Below are positions 1 to 6,495 of a stretch of 6,501 nt of DNA, piece by piece. Below the pieces are notes generated by a model. The model did not search any database, was not told where the DNA came from, and saw only the letters and a program-made list of their open reading frames with translations. A program made the position numbers and the translations under genes. The stretch comes from Bacteroidia bacterium (GTDB taxonomy: Bacteria; Bacteroidota; Bacteroidia; AKYH767-A; OLB10), in assembly GCA_025450095.1 (NCBI GenBank), contig JANWID010000158.1:1-6501 (forward strand), given 5' to 3'. Position 1 is the stretch's first letter, and every line of letters begins with the position of its first letter.

Positions 1-195
1 CACCAGTTTGATCCATGCTTCCATGGTAAAATTGCCGGCGCTGACATTGTAAGCTGCATTATTCGCTATGGTAACAATATCATCCGTCCCATCGAAATTC
101 AGGGCCAGGTTGGAAGTTTGAGAATAGGAGTTGGTTGAGGCCAGAAAACAGGTGATTAAAACCAGTATGAGCCTTTTAATAGATGGAAATTTCAT
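1..195 (-). CDS. Secreted LamG/concanavalin A-like domain protein, N-terminal part (runs off left edge)
   Basis: The ATG at 193-195 opens a frame that stays open for 65 codons to the window edge, so only the N-terminus is visible. Residues 1-25 form a classic signal peptide: a Lys/Arg-containing start, the hydrophobic stretch LILVLITCFLA, then a small-residue site before Gln26 (SYS|QT). The mature part begins with LALNFDGTDDIVTIANN and continues to FTMEAWIKLV. This is the opening of the LamG_3/concanavalin A-like lectin-glucanase beta-sandwich seen in many exported Bacteroidota proteins, where the FDG..D.V and F.(M/V)EAWIK strands are typical. Such proteins are often large, cell-surface or type IX-secreted, and bind or act on glycans. 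Here the binding target, the full length and any sorting domain lie outside the window. A TAnnTTTG box 20 nt upstream supports this start. Confidence is high that it is a secreted LamG-like protein; its specific role is unknown. Confidence 0.82.
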   Translation of the reverse strand, partial: MKFPSIKRLILVLITCFLASTNSYSQTSNLALNFDGTDDIVTIANNAAYNVSAGNFTMEAWIKLV

Positions 196-215
196 ATTGT
201 CAGGTGTGTGGTATT

Positions 216-223
216 CAAATATA
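216..223 (-). promoter_or_regulatory. Bacteroidota -7 promoter box of the LamG gene
   Basis: Read on the minus strand this is TATATTTG, an exact match to the Bacteroidota -7 consensus TAnnTTTG, ending 20 nt before the start codon at 195. No clear TTTG/TTG -33 element is present 19-22 nt further upstream, so the call rests on the -7 box and its position. It would give a short leader. Confidence 0.4.
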
Positions 224-324
224 TTAAAAGAAATTGAAAAATGAAGTGCATGTATCAAATGATCCTGAGTTTGCTACTTTTTCTTAGCAAAAGACAGATT
301 TTATAAATAAAGGGATGCCTGGTC

Positions 325-349
325 ACTGGCAGTCATTTTAAATGCCAGT
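325..349. terminator. Possible hairpin in the spacer between membrane protein and LamG gene
   Basis: ACTGGCA (325-331) and TGCCAGT (343-349) are a perfect 7-bp inverted repeat with an 11-nt loop. It lies about 45 nt past the stop codon of the membrane-protein gene on the minus strand. It could end that transcript, but no T-run follows on either strand, so the call is weak. The rest of the 196-393 spacer shows only the promoter-like box of the next gene. Confidence 0.25.
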
Positions 350-393
350 TAAAAGCCCGCTTTCGAAGAACAATTGAATCTACGATTGAATCT

Positions 394-1860
394 TTATTGA
401 CTGATTCTATATTCACAAAGATGGCTATCCCCCATAAAAAATTCATCTCCTGACTTTACCAGTGTTCTGCCAAATTGATGCAAGGTGTCCGGAAAAGAAT
501 CCAGCCACATATCCCTGTTTATAAAAAGCCTTTTTTGTTTGAAAACAGCATCAGCAAGCTCCTGGTTCCTGGGAGGGCCACCATCATGTGAAGTAGCAAA
601 GATTGAATCGGGAGCAGTCACAGAACAGATATAGGAATTAAAGTATTCGCCAATAATTCCAATATTGCCAAGTTGTTCAAATTCCGCCATAAATTCCGCT
701 TTAGGTTTTAAAGTTGCCGGCCAAACATATTTGAGGTTATATAAAGTTCCAACTGCACCGGAGACTACCGTTAGCAATGCAAGACAGTTTACCAGCCACA
801 ACCTTTTTATTTCCCTGCTGTCGATATAAATCAACAAAGCCATCCCGAGTGAAATGTAATTGCATACGAAATAGCGCCGGGGAACATTATTTTCAAAAGC
901 CCATTCTGAAAACATGAACAGTGCAAACATCATGCATGCGTCGGCAACAAAAAAACGAATCCAGAACCGGCTATATTCTGAATTGATTTCGCGCTTTCGC
1001 GAGATGGACAATACAAATAACAATAGCAAAAGCAGAATGATATATACACCGGTGAGTGGTTCACTTTTATCAAAAGTCAGCAGCTTGAATAGCGTACTTG
1101 CGAAAATGCCAAAAGCCTTCATCATATTGCCAATGGAGTTTATATCGGAATAGGTCACCTTTAGAGCTTCCGATTTCATAGCATTGATGATTACATATCC
1201 CAATAATATAGTTGCTATGAAAAAATAAAAATCCGGTTGCCTGAAAAACCGTTTTATATCATGCTGATAAGTCCTGTAATAGAAATATAAAACAGCCAGC
1301 AACGTCAATGAAAATAGGGCAAAATCGCAAACCCATACAGCAATAATCGATACCATCGCGAAAGCAGCCAGGATAAGCAGGTTCCCCGGATCACTGCCAT
1401 TTAAATTTTTATCTTCTTTCAGCTTCAGCAGGTAACAACATACTCCGATAAGTGAATAATGGATTCCGAAAGCAATCTGTGTAATATCGATCAACCGCAT
1501 TGGAGGGAAAAACCAGAAAACTGCTAATAGCAATTTCGAAAAGTTTTTCTTCAGTAAGGATGCAAAACAGCAATAACCTGCTATTAGCAACAGGTAATGC
1601 ACAATGGATTCAGCAACCAGGGCCGGGATGTGAAATTGTTTTAGCAATATGCTACCTAATAACGGGATCAACGACCCCATCCGGTCCTGTCCCCATGGAT
1701 ACCAGTCGCGCGGGAGCTCAAAGGAATGGATCATCAGCACCGTGATGGCATTATCGGAATTGAGAACGCTGTAATAAAGCGACGAAAAGAAACGAAAGGA
1801 AAGAAGGATGATGCCTGTTATTATTCCGGCATAAATCCATTTAGTTTTTGTACCCTTCAC
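394..1860 (-). CDS. Polytopic membrane protein, GT-C glycosyltransferase-like, 488 aa
   Basis: This encodes an integral inner-membrane protein with roughly eleven hydrophobic segments: around residues 8-27, 82-102, 107-120, 128-147, 160-180, 181-197, 209-228, 244-260, 270-286, 300-317, 328-346 and 353-375. A soluble C-terminal tail follows from about 380. The first outside loop carries LNSDNAITVLM (Asp36) and then WYPWGQDRMGSLIPLL (53-68). An acidic residue just after the first membrane helix, followed by a YWGQ..GSL-type stretch, is typical of GT-C/PMT-like proteins that use polyprenyl-phosphate sugars, so a role in moving sugar onto a lipid or protein is possible. No substrate can be named. 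The start is GTG at 1858-1860: there is no in-frame ATG between it and the upstream in-frame stop near 1939-1941, and the first internal Met (43) would delete the first helix. The gene is separated from the cupin gene by a palindromic repeat. The membrane-protein call is firm; the GT-C assignment is moderate. Confidence 0.8.
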   Translation of the reverse strand: MKGTKTKWIYAGIITGIILLSFRFFSSLYYSVLNSDNAITVLMIHSFELPRDWYPWGQDRMGSLIPLLGSILLKQFHIPALVAESIVHYLLLIAGYCCFASLLKKNFSKLLLAVFWFFPPMRLIDITQIAFGIHYSLIGVCCYLLKLKEDKNLNGSDPGNLLILAAFAMVSIIAVWVCDFALFSLTLLAVLYFYYRTYQHDIKRFFRQPDFYFFIATILLGYVIINAMKSEALKVTYSDINSIGNMMKAFGIFASTLFKLLTFDKSEPLTGVYIILLLLLLFVLSISRKREINSEYSRFWIRFFVADACMMFALFMFSEWAFENNVPRRYFVCNYISLGMALLIYIDSREIKRLWLVNCLALLTVVSGAVGTLYNLKYVWPATLKPKAEFMAEFEQLGNIGIIGEYFNSYICSVTAPDSIFATSHDGGPPRNQELADAVFKQKRLFINRDMWLDSFPDTLHQFGRTLVKSGDEFFMGDSHLCEYRISQ

Positions 1861-1896
1861 GGGAGCAATGATACAATTCTGCTTCGTAAAAAAAAA

Positions 1897-2055
1897 GGAA
1901 CGCGGATTTAGCGGATTTAGCGCCTGCCTGCCGTATACTCATGATAATTATTCTGGTGAAAAATTAAGTTCAATATAGGTAGAATAATTATAGAAGCCAG
2001 ACAGCAGGCAGGGATTTACGCGGATAAAATCTTTCTAAAAACAAATCTGCGTTCC
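1897..2055. repeat. Imperfect palindromic repeat (REP/MITE-like), element A
   Basis: This spacer is built as nested inverted repeats. The outer arms are GGAACGC (1897-1903) and GCGTTCC (2049-2055). The middle arms are CCTGCCTGC (1923-1931) and GCAGGCAGG (2004-2012). The inner arms are ATAATTATTCT (1944-1954) and AGAATAATTAT (1981-1991), a perfect 11-bp pair around a 26-nt loop. The left arm also holds the short direct repeat GCGGATTTA (1902-1910 and 1911-1919). The element has no coding capacity and fills nearly the whole gap between the stop of the cupin gene and the start of the membrane-protein gene. It resembles non-autonomous palindromic repeats scattered through genomes. Its family and mobility cannot be shown from one copy, though it shares a module with the element at 6233-6377. 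Confidence 0.7.
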
Positions 2056-2063
2056 CCTTTATC

Positions 2064-2822
2064 TCATCTGAAAAACGGATCAAGATCCTTATCAAATCCT
2101 CTCCACTGTGCAATTTTAGATAATGCACCAATTAATGGTTCCTGGATAATACCCGGCAAACCCTGCAAATACGAATCGCTGTAGCCTAAAATCAAAAATA
2201 AATGCCAGGGATTTTTTGGGAATCCTTCTGCAGTAGACTGGCCGGTATTCATTAATCCATAAGCAGAACGTATTGTTTTTTCAAAGCTTCGTGCAGGAAC
2301 TATTTTTACTATAAATGTGACTGGTTTTGATGAGGCGTTATAGAATTTATGCATCAAGCCTTTGGGTGCAATGGTATCCTCTCCACTTGTTAAAGGCACT
2401 GCTTTACCTTCCATGCCAATGGTTAAATCACCTTCCACCACATGAAATTTCTCAACAAATGCAGTATGATAATGCCAATCATTCCCTCCACCGGGTTCCA
2501 ATACTACTTTTACTTCTTCGTATGCACCGTTGGTTTCCCTGCTGGTTTTTAAAAAAGTTACAGTGTAATGATCAATGGAGCTTAGTATCGTTCTATCGGT
2601 GCGCACACCTATAGTGCGATCCAGTTCCGGTAAAAAAGATCCAAATATTATTATTCCGGTGATTGAACAGGTGAGAATAAAAATTGGAAGCCCCAAAATG
2701 GTATAAGCCAATTTTGACCAGAGCGGGCGAATACCTTTTTTCCAAATACGGTATACGCCGATAGGGTAGCAGACAAAAAATAATAACGTTAAAATTAATC
2801 CTGAGTTTTTCTGAGCTTTCAT
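2064..2822 (-). CDS. Membrane-anchored cupin-domain protein, 252 aa
   Basis: Two hydrophobic helices at about residues 8-26 and 37-62 anchor the N-terminus; a cupin beta-barrel follows at about 85-175. Both cupin signatures are complete. Motif 1 is HYHTAFVEKFHVVEG, giving His117, His119, Glu124 and Gly131. Motif 2 is GEDTIAPKGLMHKFYN, giving Gly147, Pro153, Gly155, His158 and Asn162. The three His and one Glu that normally bind the metal are therefore all present, so a metal-dependent dioxygenase-, isomerase- or sensor-like role is possible, but the substrate cannot be inferred. A roughly 75-residue C-terminal extension (178-252) contains PWHLFLILGYSDSYLQGLPG and no domain I recognise. The ATG at 2820-2822 is preceded by a TAnnTTTG box and a small hairpin. 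This whole upstream region, including ATGAAA, recurs inverted at the right edge of the window, which supports the start and suggests a second gene copy. The cupin call is very firm; the function is unknown. Confidence 0.88.
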   Translation of the reverse strand: MKAQKNSGLILTLLFFVCYPIGVYRIWKKGIRPLWSKLAYTILGLPIFILTCSITGIIIFGSFLPELDRTIGVRTDRTILSSIDHYTVTFLKTSRETNGAYEEVKVVLEPGGGNDWHYHTAFVEKFHVVEGDLTIGMEGKAVPLTSGEDTIAPKGLMHKFYNASSKPVTFIVKIVPARSFEKTIRSAYGLMNTGQSTAEGFPKNPWHLFLILGYSDSYLQGLPGIIQEPLIGALSKIAQWRGFDKDLDPFFR

Positions 2823-2826
2823 AGTT

Positions 2827-2843
2827 CTTTAGTATTTCTAAAG
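2827..2843 (-). promoter_or_regulatory. Small hairpin in the 5' leader of the cupin gene
   Basis: CTTTAG (2827-2832) and CTAAAG (2838-2843) are a perfect 6-bp inverted repeat with a 5-nt spacer. It lies directly between the promoter-like box and the start codon. The same structure is preserved base for base at 6475-6491. It could be a repressor site or an RNA hairpin near the start codon; the sequence does not decide between them. Confidence 0.35.
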
Positions 2844-2851
2844 CAAAACTA
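2844..2851 (-). promoter_or_regulatory. Bacteroidota -7 promoter box of the cupin gene
   Basis: On the minus strand this reads TAGTTTTG, an exact TAnnTTTG match ending 21 nt before the ATG at 2822. It is conserved unchanged in the inverted copy at 6467-6474. No good -33 TTTG is seen. Confidence 0.5.
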
Positions 2852-3024
2852 TGCACCCGTTAATTTTAATAAAACAGGAAAATTAATGAACTGGATTAAA
2901 AGTGGGATGAGTTGAAAAGTTAGGTTGATGAGTTGAAGGAGGTACGGATTACAGATTCTTTATAAACGCGGAATCGGATGTACAGATTACAGATCGGTTT
3001 CGCTAAATTTTCACTTTTGAATTG

Positions 3025-3205
3025 TGCTAACATAATACGATCCCTCGCTCTGCTCGGGATGATAACACTGAATATAATAAGCGGGCGGGGGATGCGGAGT
3101 TTGTCAATTATTTCCCTGATGTTTACGTTACCGCATCCCCCGCCCGCCCGTTGCACACAATGAATCGTCATCCCGAGAGAAGCGAGGGATCGCATCAAAT
3201 TAGCA
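3025..3205. repeat. GC-rich imperfect palindromic repeat (REP/MITE-like), element B
   Basis: The 2823-3277 spacer contains no believable gene and is filled by the repeat arm to its left and by this element. The inner arms, GCGGGCGGGGGATGCGG (3081-3097) and its exact complement (3131-3147), form a perfect 17-bp stem around a 33-nt loop. The outer arms (3038-3062 and 3168-3192) are 25 nt long with two mismatches and carry the core CGATCCCTCGCT. Weaker pairing extends to TGCTAA (3025) and TTAGCA (3205). The phrase TCATCCCGAG...AGCGAGGGATC resembles intergenic palindromes dispersed in many bacterial genomes. Its GC content is far above that of the surroundings. It lies 73 nt past the sensor-kinase stop and might damp read-through, but no T-run follows, so I do not call it a terminator. 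Confidence 0.75.
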
Positions 3206-3277
3206 ATATGTTTTTTTTTGTTGGGTTTAAGAGTTGCGGGTTGTTGGGTGAGATATCCTGAGTGTTTTTCAATAATA

Positions 3278-6145
3278 CTAAGTAATTTTCAATTCACCCG
3301 AGGCCACGTTAACCAGGTTAATCAGGGTTGTTGTGTTTGCTTTAATTTCTGAGAATTCCGGTTTTTTCTGCCGGCATCCGGTTTCAATTTTCAACGCAAG
3401 GTCACTTGCTTCACCCATTCCCATCATAACCCATTTTATTTTAAATCCATGAATCTGGGTTGCGATTTCCTTAAAATTATTTTCTGACAATGCCTTTTCA
3501 AGATTGATGATAAGCGCAGGTGCTGTGTCGAGAAAAATGCCAATATATTTATTCATCTTTAACTTATCTCCTTCACAGAAATTTTTAAGATAGGTCAGGT
3601 TAATTACTCCATTTGAGGAAATTATAGAAGTGTGCTTTTCGTGGGTGCTTAAGCTTTTACTTTTATAACGAATTTCTTTACCGGTAAGCTTACCAATCAC
3701 AGAAATTAACTGGTTTGGTTTAAATGGCTTGATCACATAGTCGTTCATACCGGCCTGCCTGCATTTTTCCAGGTCGCTTCGTATAACACTTGCCGTGAGT
3801 GCTATTACAGGAATGTTATGATTTCGGACATTCGAATTTACATTTCGGATCTGGCGTGTGGCTTCATAGCCATCCATCAATGGCATCTGGATATCCATCA
3901 ATACCAGATCAAAATCGTGAAGTGACAATTTTTCCAAAGCATCCTTACCATTCACCGCTTCCATAATGTTAACTTTTGACCGGGAATGTAATGTGTCGCG
4001 GGCTACAATCCGATTGTCCACATTGTCATCTGTAAGCAGAATTTTAAGGCCATCGAGTATACTCCCATCAATGTCATCTGATAATGTCCGCGCTGCTAAT
4101 TTTTCAGGATCCCCTACGGGTAATTCAAGAGTAAATGAAAATGTTGACCCCACACCAACTTCACTTTCTACCTCCAGGTTTCCAGACATGAGCTCTATGA
4201 ACTGCCTGCTGATGGTAAGTCCCAACCCGGTACCGCCATATTTTCGTGAGTCAGAAGTATGAGCCTGGTTGAAGCTTTCAAATACATCCTGTAGTTTGTC
4301 ATTTGGTATTCCGATTCCGGTATCGATCACTGAAAATTTTGTTTTCCCGTCACTGACCTGTATAACTTCAATCATTACACTTCCCTTCTCAGTAAATTTA
4401 ATTGCATTACCAGCCAGGTTTATCAGAACCTGAGTCAACCTCATGGGATCACCTGTTAAAACATCGGGTACATTATTGTCAATGGTGGTAATGAGCGAAA
4501 TTTCTTTTTCATCAGCTTTATGAATCAATGTGAACCGGACTTGTTCAATCATATCACGAATTGAAAAATCGATCTCTTCCAGGTCAATTTTTCCTGCTTC
4601 TACTTTGGAGAGATCAAGAATGTCGTTTATGATATGCAATAAATTATCGGACGCCTTTTTCACAGATGTAAGGTAATTCCGTTGCTTTTCGTTAAGCGGA
4701 GAGTTTAATACCAGGTCCGTCATTCCCATGATGGCATTCATGGGTGTCCGGATTTCATGACTCATGTTCGCGAGAAATTGTTGCTTGAACTTTTCGGATT
4801 GCTCAGCACGGGTTTTGGCAATACTGAGTTCCCTGTTGGATTTACGTTTTTGCAAATAATAGTAAGAAATAATTCCAATGAATACCAGCAATACCGCAGC
4901 ACCTGCGAATGAAATAACCGAAATAGTCTGTTGCCGTTTTAGCGCTTCTTCCTGTATCACGATTTCCTTCTCCTTCTCGCCGGCCCGGAAGCGGGCTTCC
5001 ATTTCTTTTATAATTTCATTATTATTCGTCTTATAAATGGAATCGTTTATTGAAGAAGCTTCCAAAAGATATTTGTATGCCAAATGGAATTTGCCTTGTG
5101 ATTCATAAAATGAAGCGACATCAGCATAAAACAAATTTAAAAAGTGCCGGGGTGATGTTCGTTCGAGGTTTTCACGTGCCAGCTCATAATATTTCATAGC
5201 GCTGTCCGGTTTTGTTTGATCCCGGAAAACTTTTGCAACCAAATGATAACCAATGCCGATCTCGCTTTCTCCATTTAACCGGATGGCTTCATTAATAGCT
5301 TTGCGCGCATAATACAAGGAACTGTCATATTCATGCTTTAAAAAAAATAATTCTGCAAGGTTAATTAACGGTTTATGTGGTTCACCAGTTCCAGTCTGGT
5401 AGAATAAATCAATAGACCTTTTGTAATAAACTTTAGCACTGTCATAACTCCCTATAGCCTGGTAATTCATTGCAATGTTATTGCTCCATGATGCAATGTT
5501 TACGGGATCGATGGTTGTTTCCAATGCCTTTTTATTATATGCGATGGCTTCGAGGGTATCGAGCTGATCAAAGTAAAAGACACCCAGCATACCATATACT
5601 CCACTAAGCATTTCCTTATCATGTAAAGTATCACGGGCATAATTTAATGCCTGCATCAATAACTGAAGTGTTGCTTGATAGTTACCTGCACGGGATTCCT
5701 GGTAAGAGAATCCCATTAATCCATCTATGTAACCAAAGCTGTCATTATTTATGCGTGATTCCTGCAAATAATCATTGAATAATTTCCTTGATTCGATTAT
5801 ACTGTCCGGAGTGTGTGTCAGGAACACGCGTATAATTTTAAGCTGGTTACTTAATTTAGGGTCTTTTTTTTGAATCAGTCTTTGTATTTGTTGTAAAGCT
5901 TCTTCTTTGTTTTTCGATGAATCGGCCATATAAAACATGGTCAGTTCCTGCAAACTCCTTCTTGTAGCTGAATCTCCGGCTGCTTGTAGAAAAGCTTTCT
6001 GAAGACTGTCCTCCTTTGCCTGTTGAGCACTGGCAAATTTGATTCCGGAAGCGATTAACAGAAGGAAAAAAAATGATATTAGTTTCAATAATATTCCGGA
6101 AGAATTTTCAGGATGATTAAAATTTGAAACGTGTTTTGAAATCAT
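3278..6145 (-). CDS. TPR-containing hybrid sensor histidine kinase with receiver and HPt-like domain, 955 aa
   Basis: This is a one-piece phosphorelay protein of the inner membrane. After a signal peptide (hydrophobic 19-34, likely cleavage ASA|QQ at 40/41) comes a periplasmic region of about six TPR-like helical repeats (about 139-365) and a charged coiled coil (376-405). One membrane helix (408-430) and a linker follow. HisKA begins near 453, with H-box FLANMSHEIRTPMN and phospho-acceptor His463. HATPase_c (about 562-676) has N-box Asn580, G1 DTGIGIP (608-614), F-box FESFNQ and G2 GGTGLGL (637-643). The receiver (700-818) has acid pair Asp706/Asp707, phospho-acceptor Asp751 in MDIQMP, Thr784 and Lys806. 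The C-terminal HPt-like domain (about 850-950) has His899, Lys902 and Gly909. All catalytic residues are present, so it should be active. There is no DNA-binding domain and no partner regulator nearby, so the signal and final output are unknown. ATG at 6143-6145 is the only start giving the signal peptide. Confidence 0.95.
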   Translation of the reverse strand: MISKHVSNFNHPENSSGILLKLISFFFLLLIASGIKFASAQQAKEDSLQKAFLQAAGDSATRRSLQELTMFYMADSSKNKEEALQQIQRLIQKKDPKLSNQLKIIRVFLTHTPDSIIESRKLFNDYLQESRINNDSFGYIDGLMGFSYQESRAGNYQATLQLLMQALNYARDTLHDKEMLSGVYGMLGVFYFDQLDTLEAIAYNKKALETTIDPVNIASWSNNIAMNYQAIGSYDSAKVYYKRSIDLFYQTGTGEPHKPLINLAELFFLKHEYDSSLYYARKAINEAIRLNGESEIGIGYHLVAKVFRDQTKPDSAMKYYELARENLERTSPRHFLNLFYADVASFYESQGKFHLAYKYLLEASSINDSIYKTNNNEIIKEMEARFRAGEKEKEIVIQEEALKRQQTISVISFAGAAVLLVFIGIISYYYLQKRKSNRELSIAKTRAEQSEKFKQQFLANMSHEIRTPMNAIMGMTDLVLNSPLNEKQRNYLTSVKKASDNLLHIINDILDLSKVEAGKIDLEEIDFSIRDMIEQVRFTLIHKADEKEISLITTIDNNVPDVLTGDPMRLTQVLINLAGNAIKFTEKGSVMIEVIQVSDGKTKFSVIDTGIGIPNDKLQDVFESFNQAHTSDSRKYGGTGLGLTISRQFIELMSGNLEVESEVGVGSTFSFTLELPVGDPEKLAARTLSDDIDGSILDGLKILLTDDNVDNRIVARDTLHSRSKVNIMEAVNGKDALEKLSLHDFDLVLMDIQMPLMDGYEATRQIRNVNSNVRNHNIPVIALTASVIRSDLEKCRQAGMNDYVIKPFKPNQLISVIGKLTGKEIRYKSKSLSTHEKHTSIISSNGVINLTYLKNFCEGDKLKMNKYIGIFLDTAPALIINLEKALSENNFKEIATQIHGFKIKWVMMGMGEASDLALKIETGCRQKKPEFSEIKANTTTLINLVNVASGELKIT

Positions 6146-6174
6146 GCTTTCAAAGCTTAGGACAGGGATACTTC

Positions 6175-6182
6175 CAAAGCTA
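6175..6182 (-). promoter_or_regulatory. Bacteroidota -7 promoter box of the sensor kinase gene
   Basis: On the minus strand this reads TAGCTTTG, an exact TAnnTTTG match ending 29 nt before the ATG at 6145, preceded by a T-rich run. A -33 TTTG is not evident at the usual distance. Confidence 0.4.
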
Positions 6183-6232
6183 TTAAAAAAAACCTATAGT
6201 TCTTATTACATAAAAAATACTCCTAAAGTGGG

Positions 6233-6377
6233 GGTACGGATTACACCCGCCTGCCGTCGGGCAGGGATTCATTAGATACGCGGAATCGGATGTACAGATT
6301 ACAGCTAAGTTTTCATGAGAATTAATCTGTAATCTGTATATCCGATTCCGCCGGGATTAGGATCTGTAATCCGTACC
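6233..6377. repeat. Imperfect palindromic repeat (REP/MITE-like), element C
   Basis: This element fills the centre of the 350-nt spacer between the sensor kinase and the gene at the right edge. The outer arms are GGTACGGATTACA (6233-6245) and its complement (6365-6377). The inner arms, 6280-6304 and 6327-6351, are 25 nt long with one mismatch and read GCGGAATCGGATG then TACAGATTACAG. The left half contains an extra small hairpin, CCTGCC-GTCG-GGCAGG (6250-6265), that is missing from the right half. One half of the same palindrome occurs at 2941-2994. It has no coding capacity and looks like a non-autonomous palindromic repeat. Confidence 0.75.
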
Positions 6378-6466
6378 CTCCAACAACTCATCAACTTTTT
6401 TTTCAACTCATCCCACTTTTAATCCAGTTCATTAATTTTCCTGTTTTAATAAAATAACCGGGTGCA

Positions 6467-6474
6467 TAGTTTTG
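6467..6474 (+). promoter_or_regulatory. Bacteroidota -7 promoter box of the right-edge gene
   Basis: TAGTTTTG matches TAnnTTTG and ends 21 nt before the ATG at 6496. Position and sequence are the same as in the cupin promoter copy at 2844-2851. It is followed by the CTTTAG/CTAAAG leader hairpin (6475-6491). Confidence 0.45.
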
Positions 6475-6495
6475 CTTTAGAAATACTAAAGAACT

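Larger units (their letters stand above)
2817..2994. repeat. Left arm of a long inverted repeat (cupin upstream region)
   Basis: The reverse complement of this segment matches 6325-6501. The 98 nt nearest the gene (2817-2914) match 6404-6501 at 95 positions without gaps. The rest, out to 2994, aligns with small gaps and includes the shared string GGTACGGATTACAG (2941-2954) and the string from 2968 to 2992 (GCGGAATCGGATG followed by TACAGATTACAG). The arm covers the first two codons, leader hairpin, promoter-like box and distal upstream sequence of the cupin gene, and ends in what looks like one half of the palindrome found whole at 6233-6377. Confidence 0.9.

Noticed and set aside
914..1911. 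Plus-strand frames opposite the membrane-protein gene
   Set aside because: They are antisense shadows with no recognisable domain or start context; the minus-strand frame is a coherent multi-helix protein.
1897..2055. CRISPR array or tandem repeat
   Set aside because: The repeated strings are inverted and nested and appear only once or twice, without regular repeat-spacer periodicity.
2593..2856. Minus-strand frame of 87 codons overlapping the start of the cupin gene
   Set aside because: It is a shifted frame of the cupin gene, whose own frame carries clear helices, both cupin motifs and a conserved start region.
2978..3163. Open frame of 61 codons on the plus strand in the same spacer
   Set aside because: It also translates palindromic repeat sequence; the GC-rich stem yields low-complexity Pro/His residues.
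2920..3198. Open frame of 92 codons on the minus strand between the cupin and kinase genes
   Set aside because: It lies almost wholly inside the repeat arm and palindromic element B, so the open frame is a by-product of repeat DNA and its product looks like no protein family.
3025..3205. Intrinsic terminator for the sensor-kinase gene
   Set aside because: The stem is strong, but no T-run follows it on the minus strand and its layout matches a dispersed palindromic repeat better.
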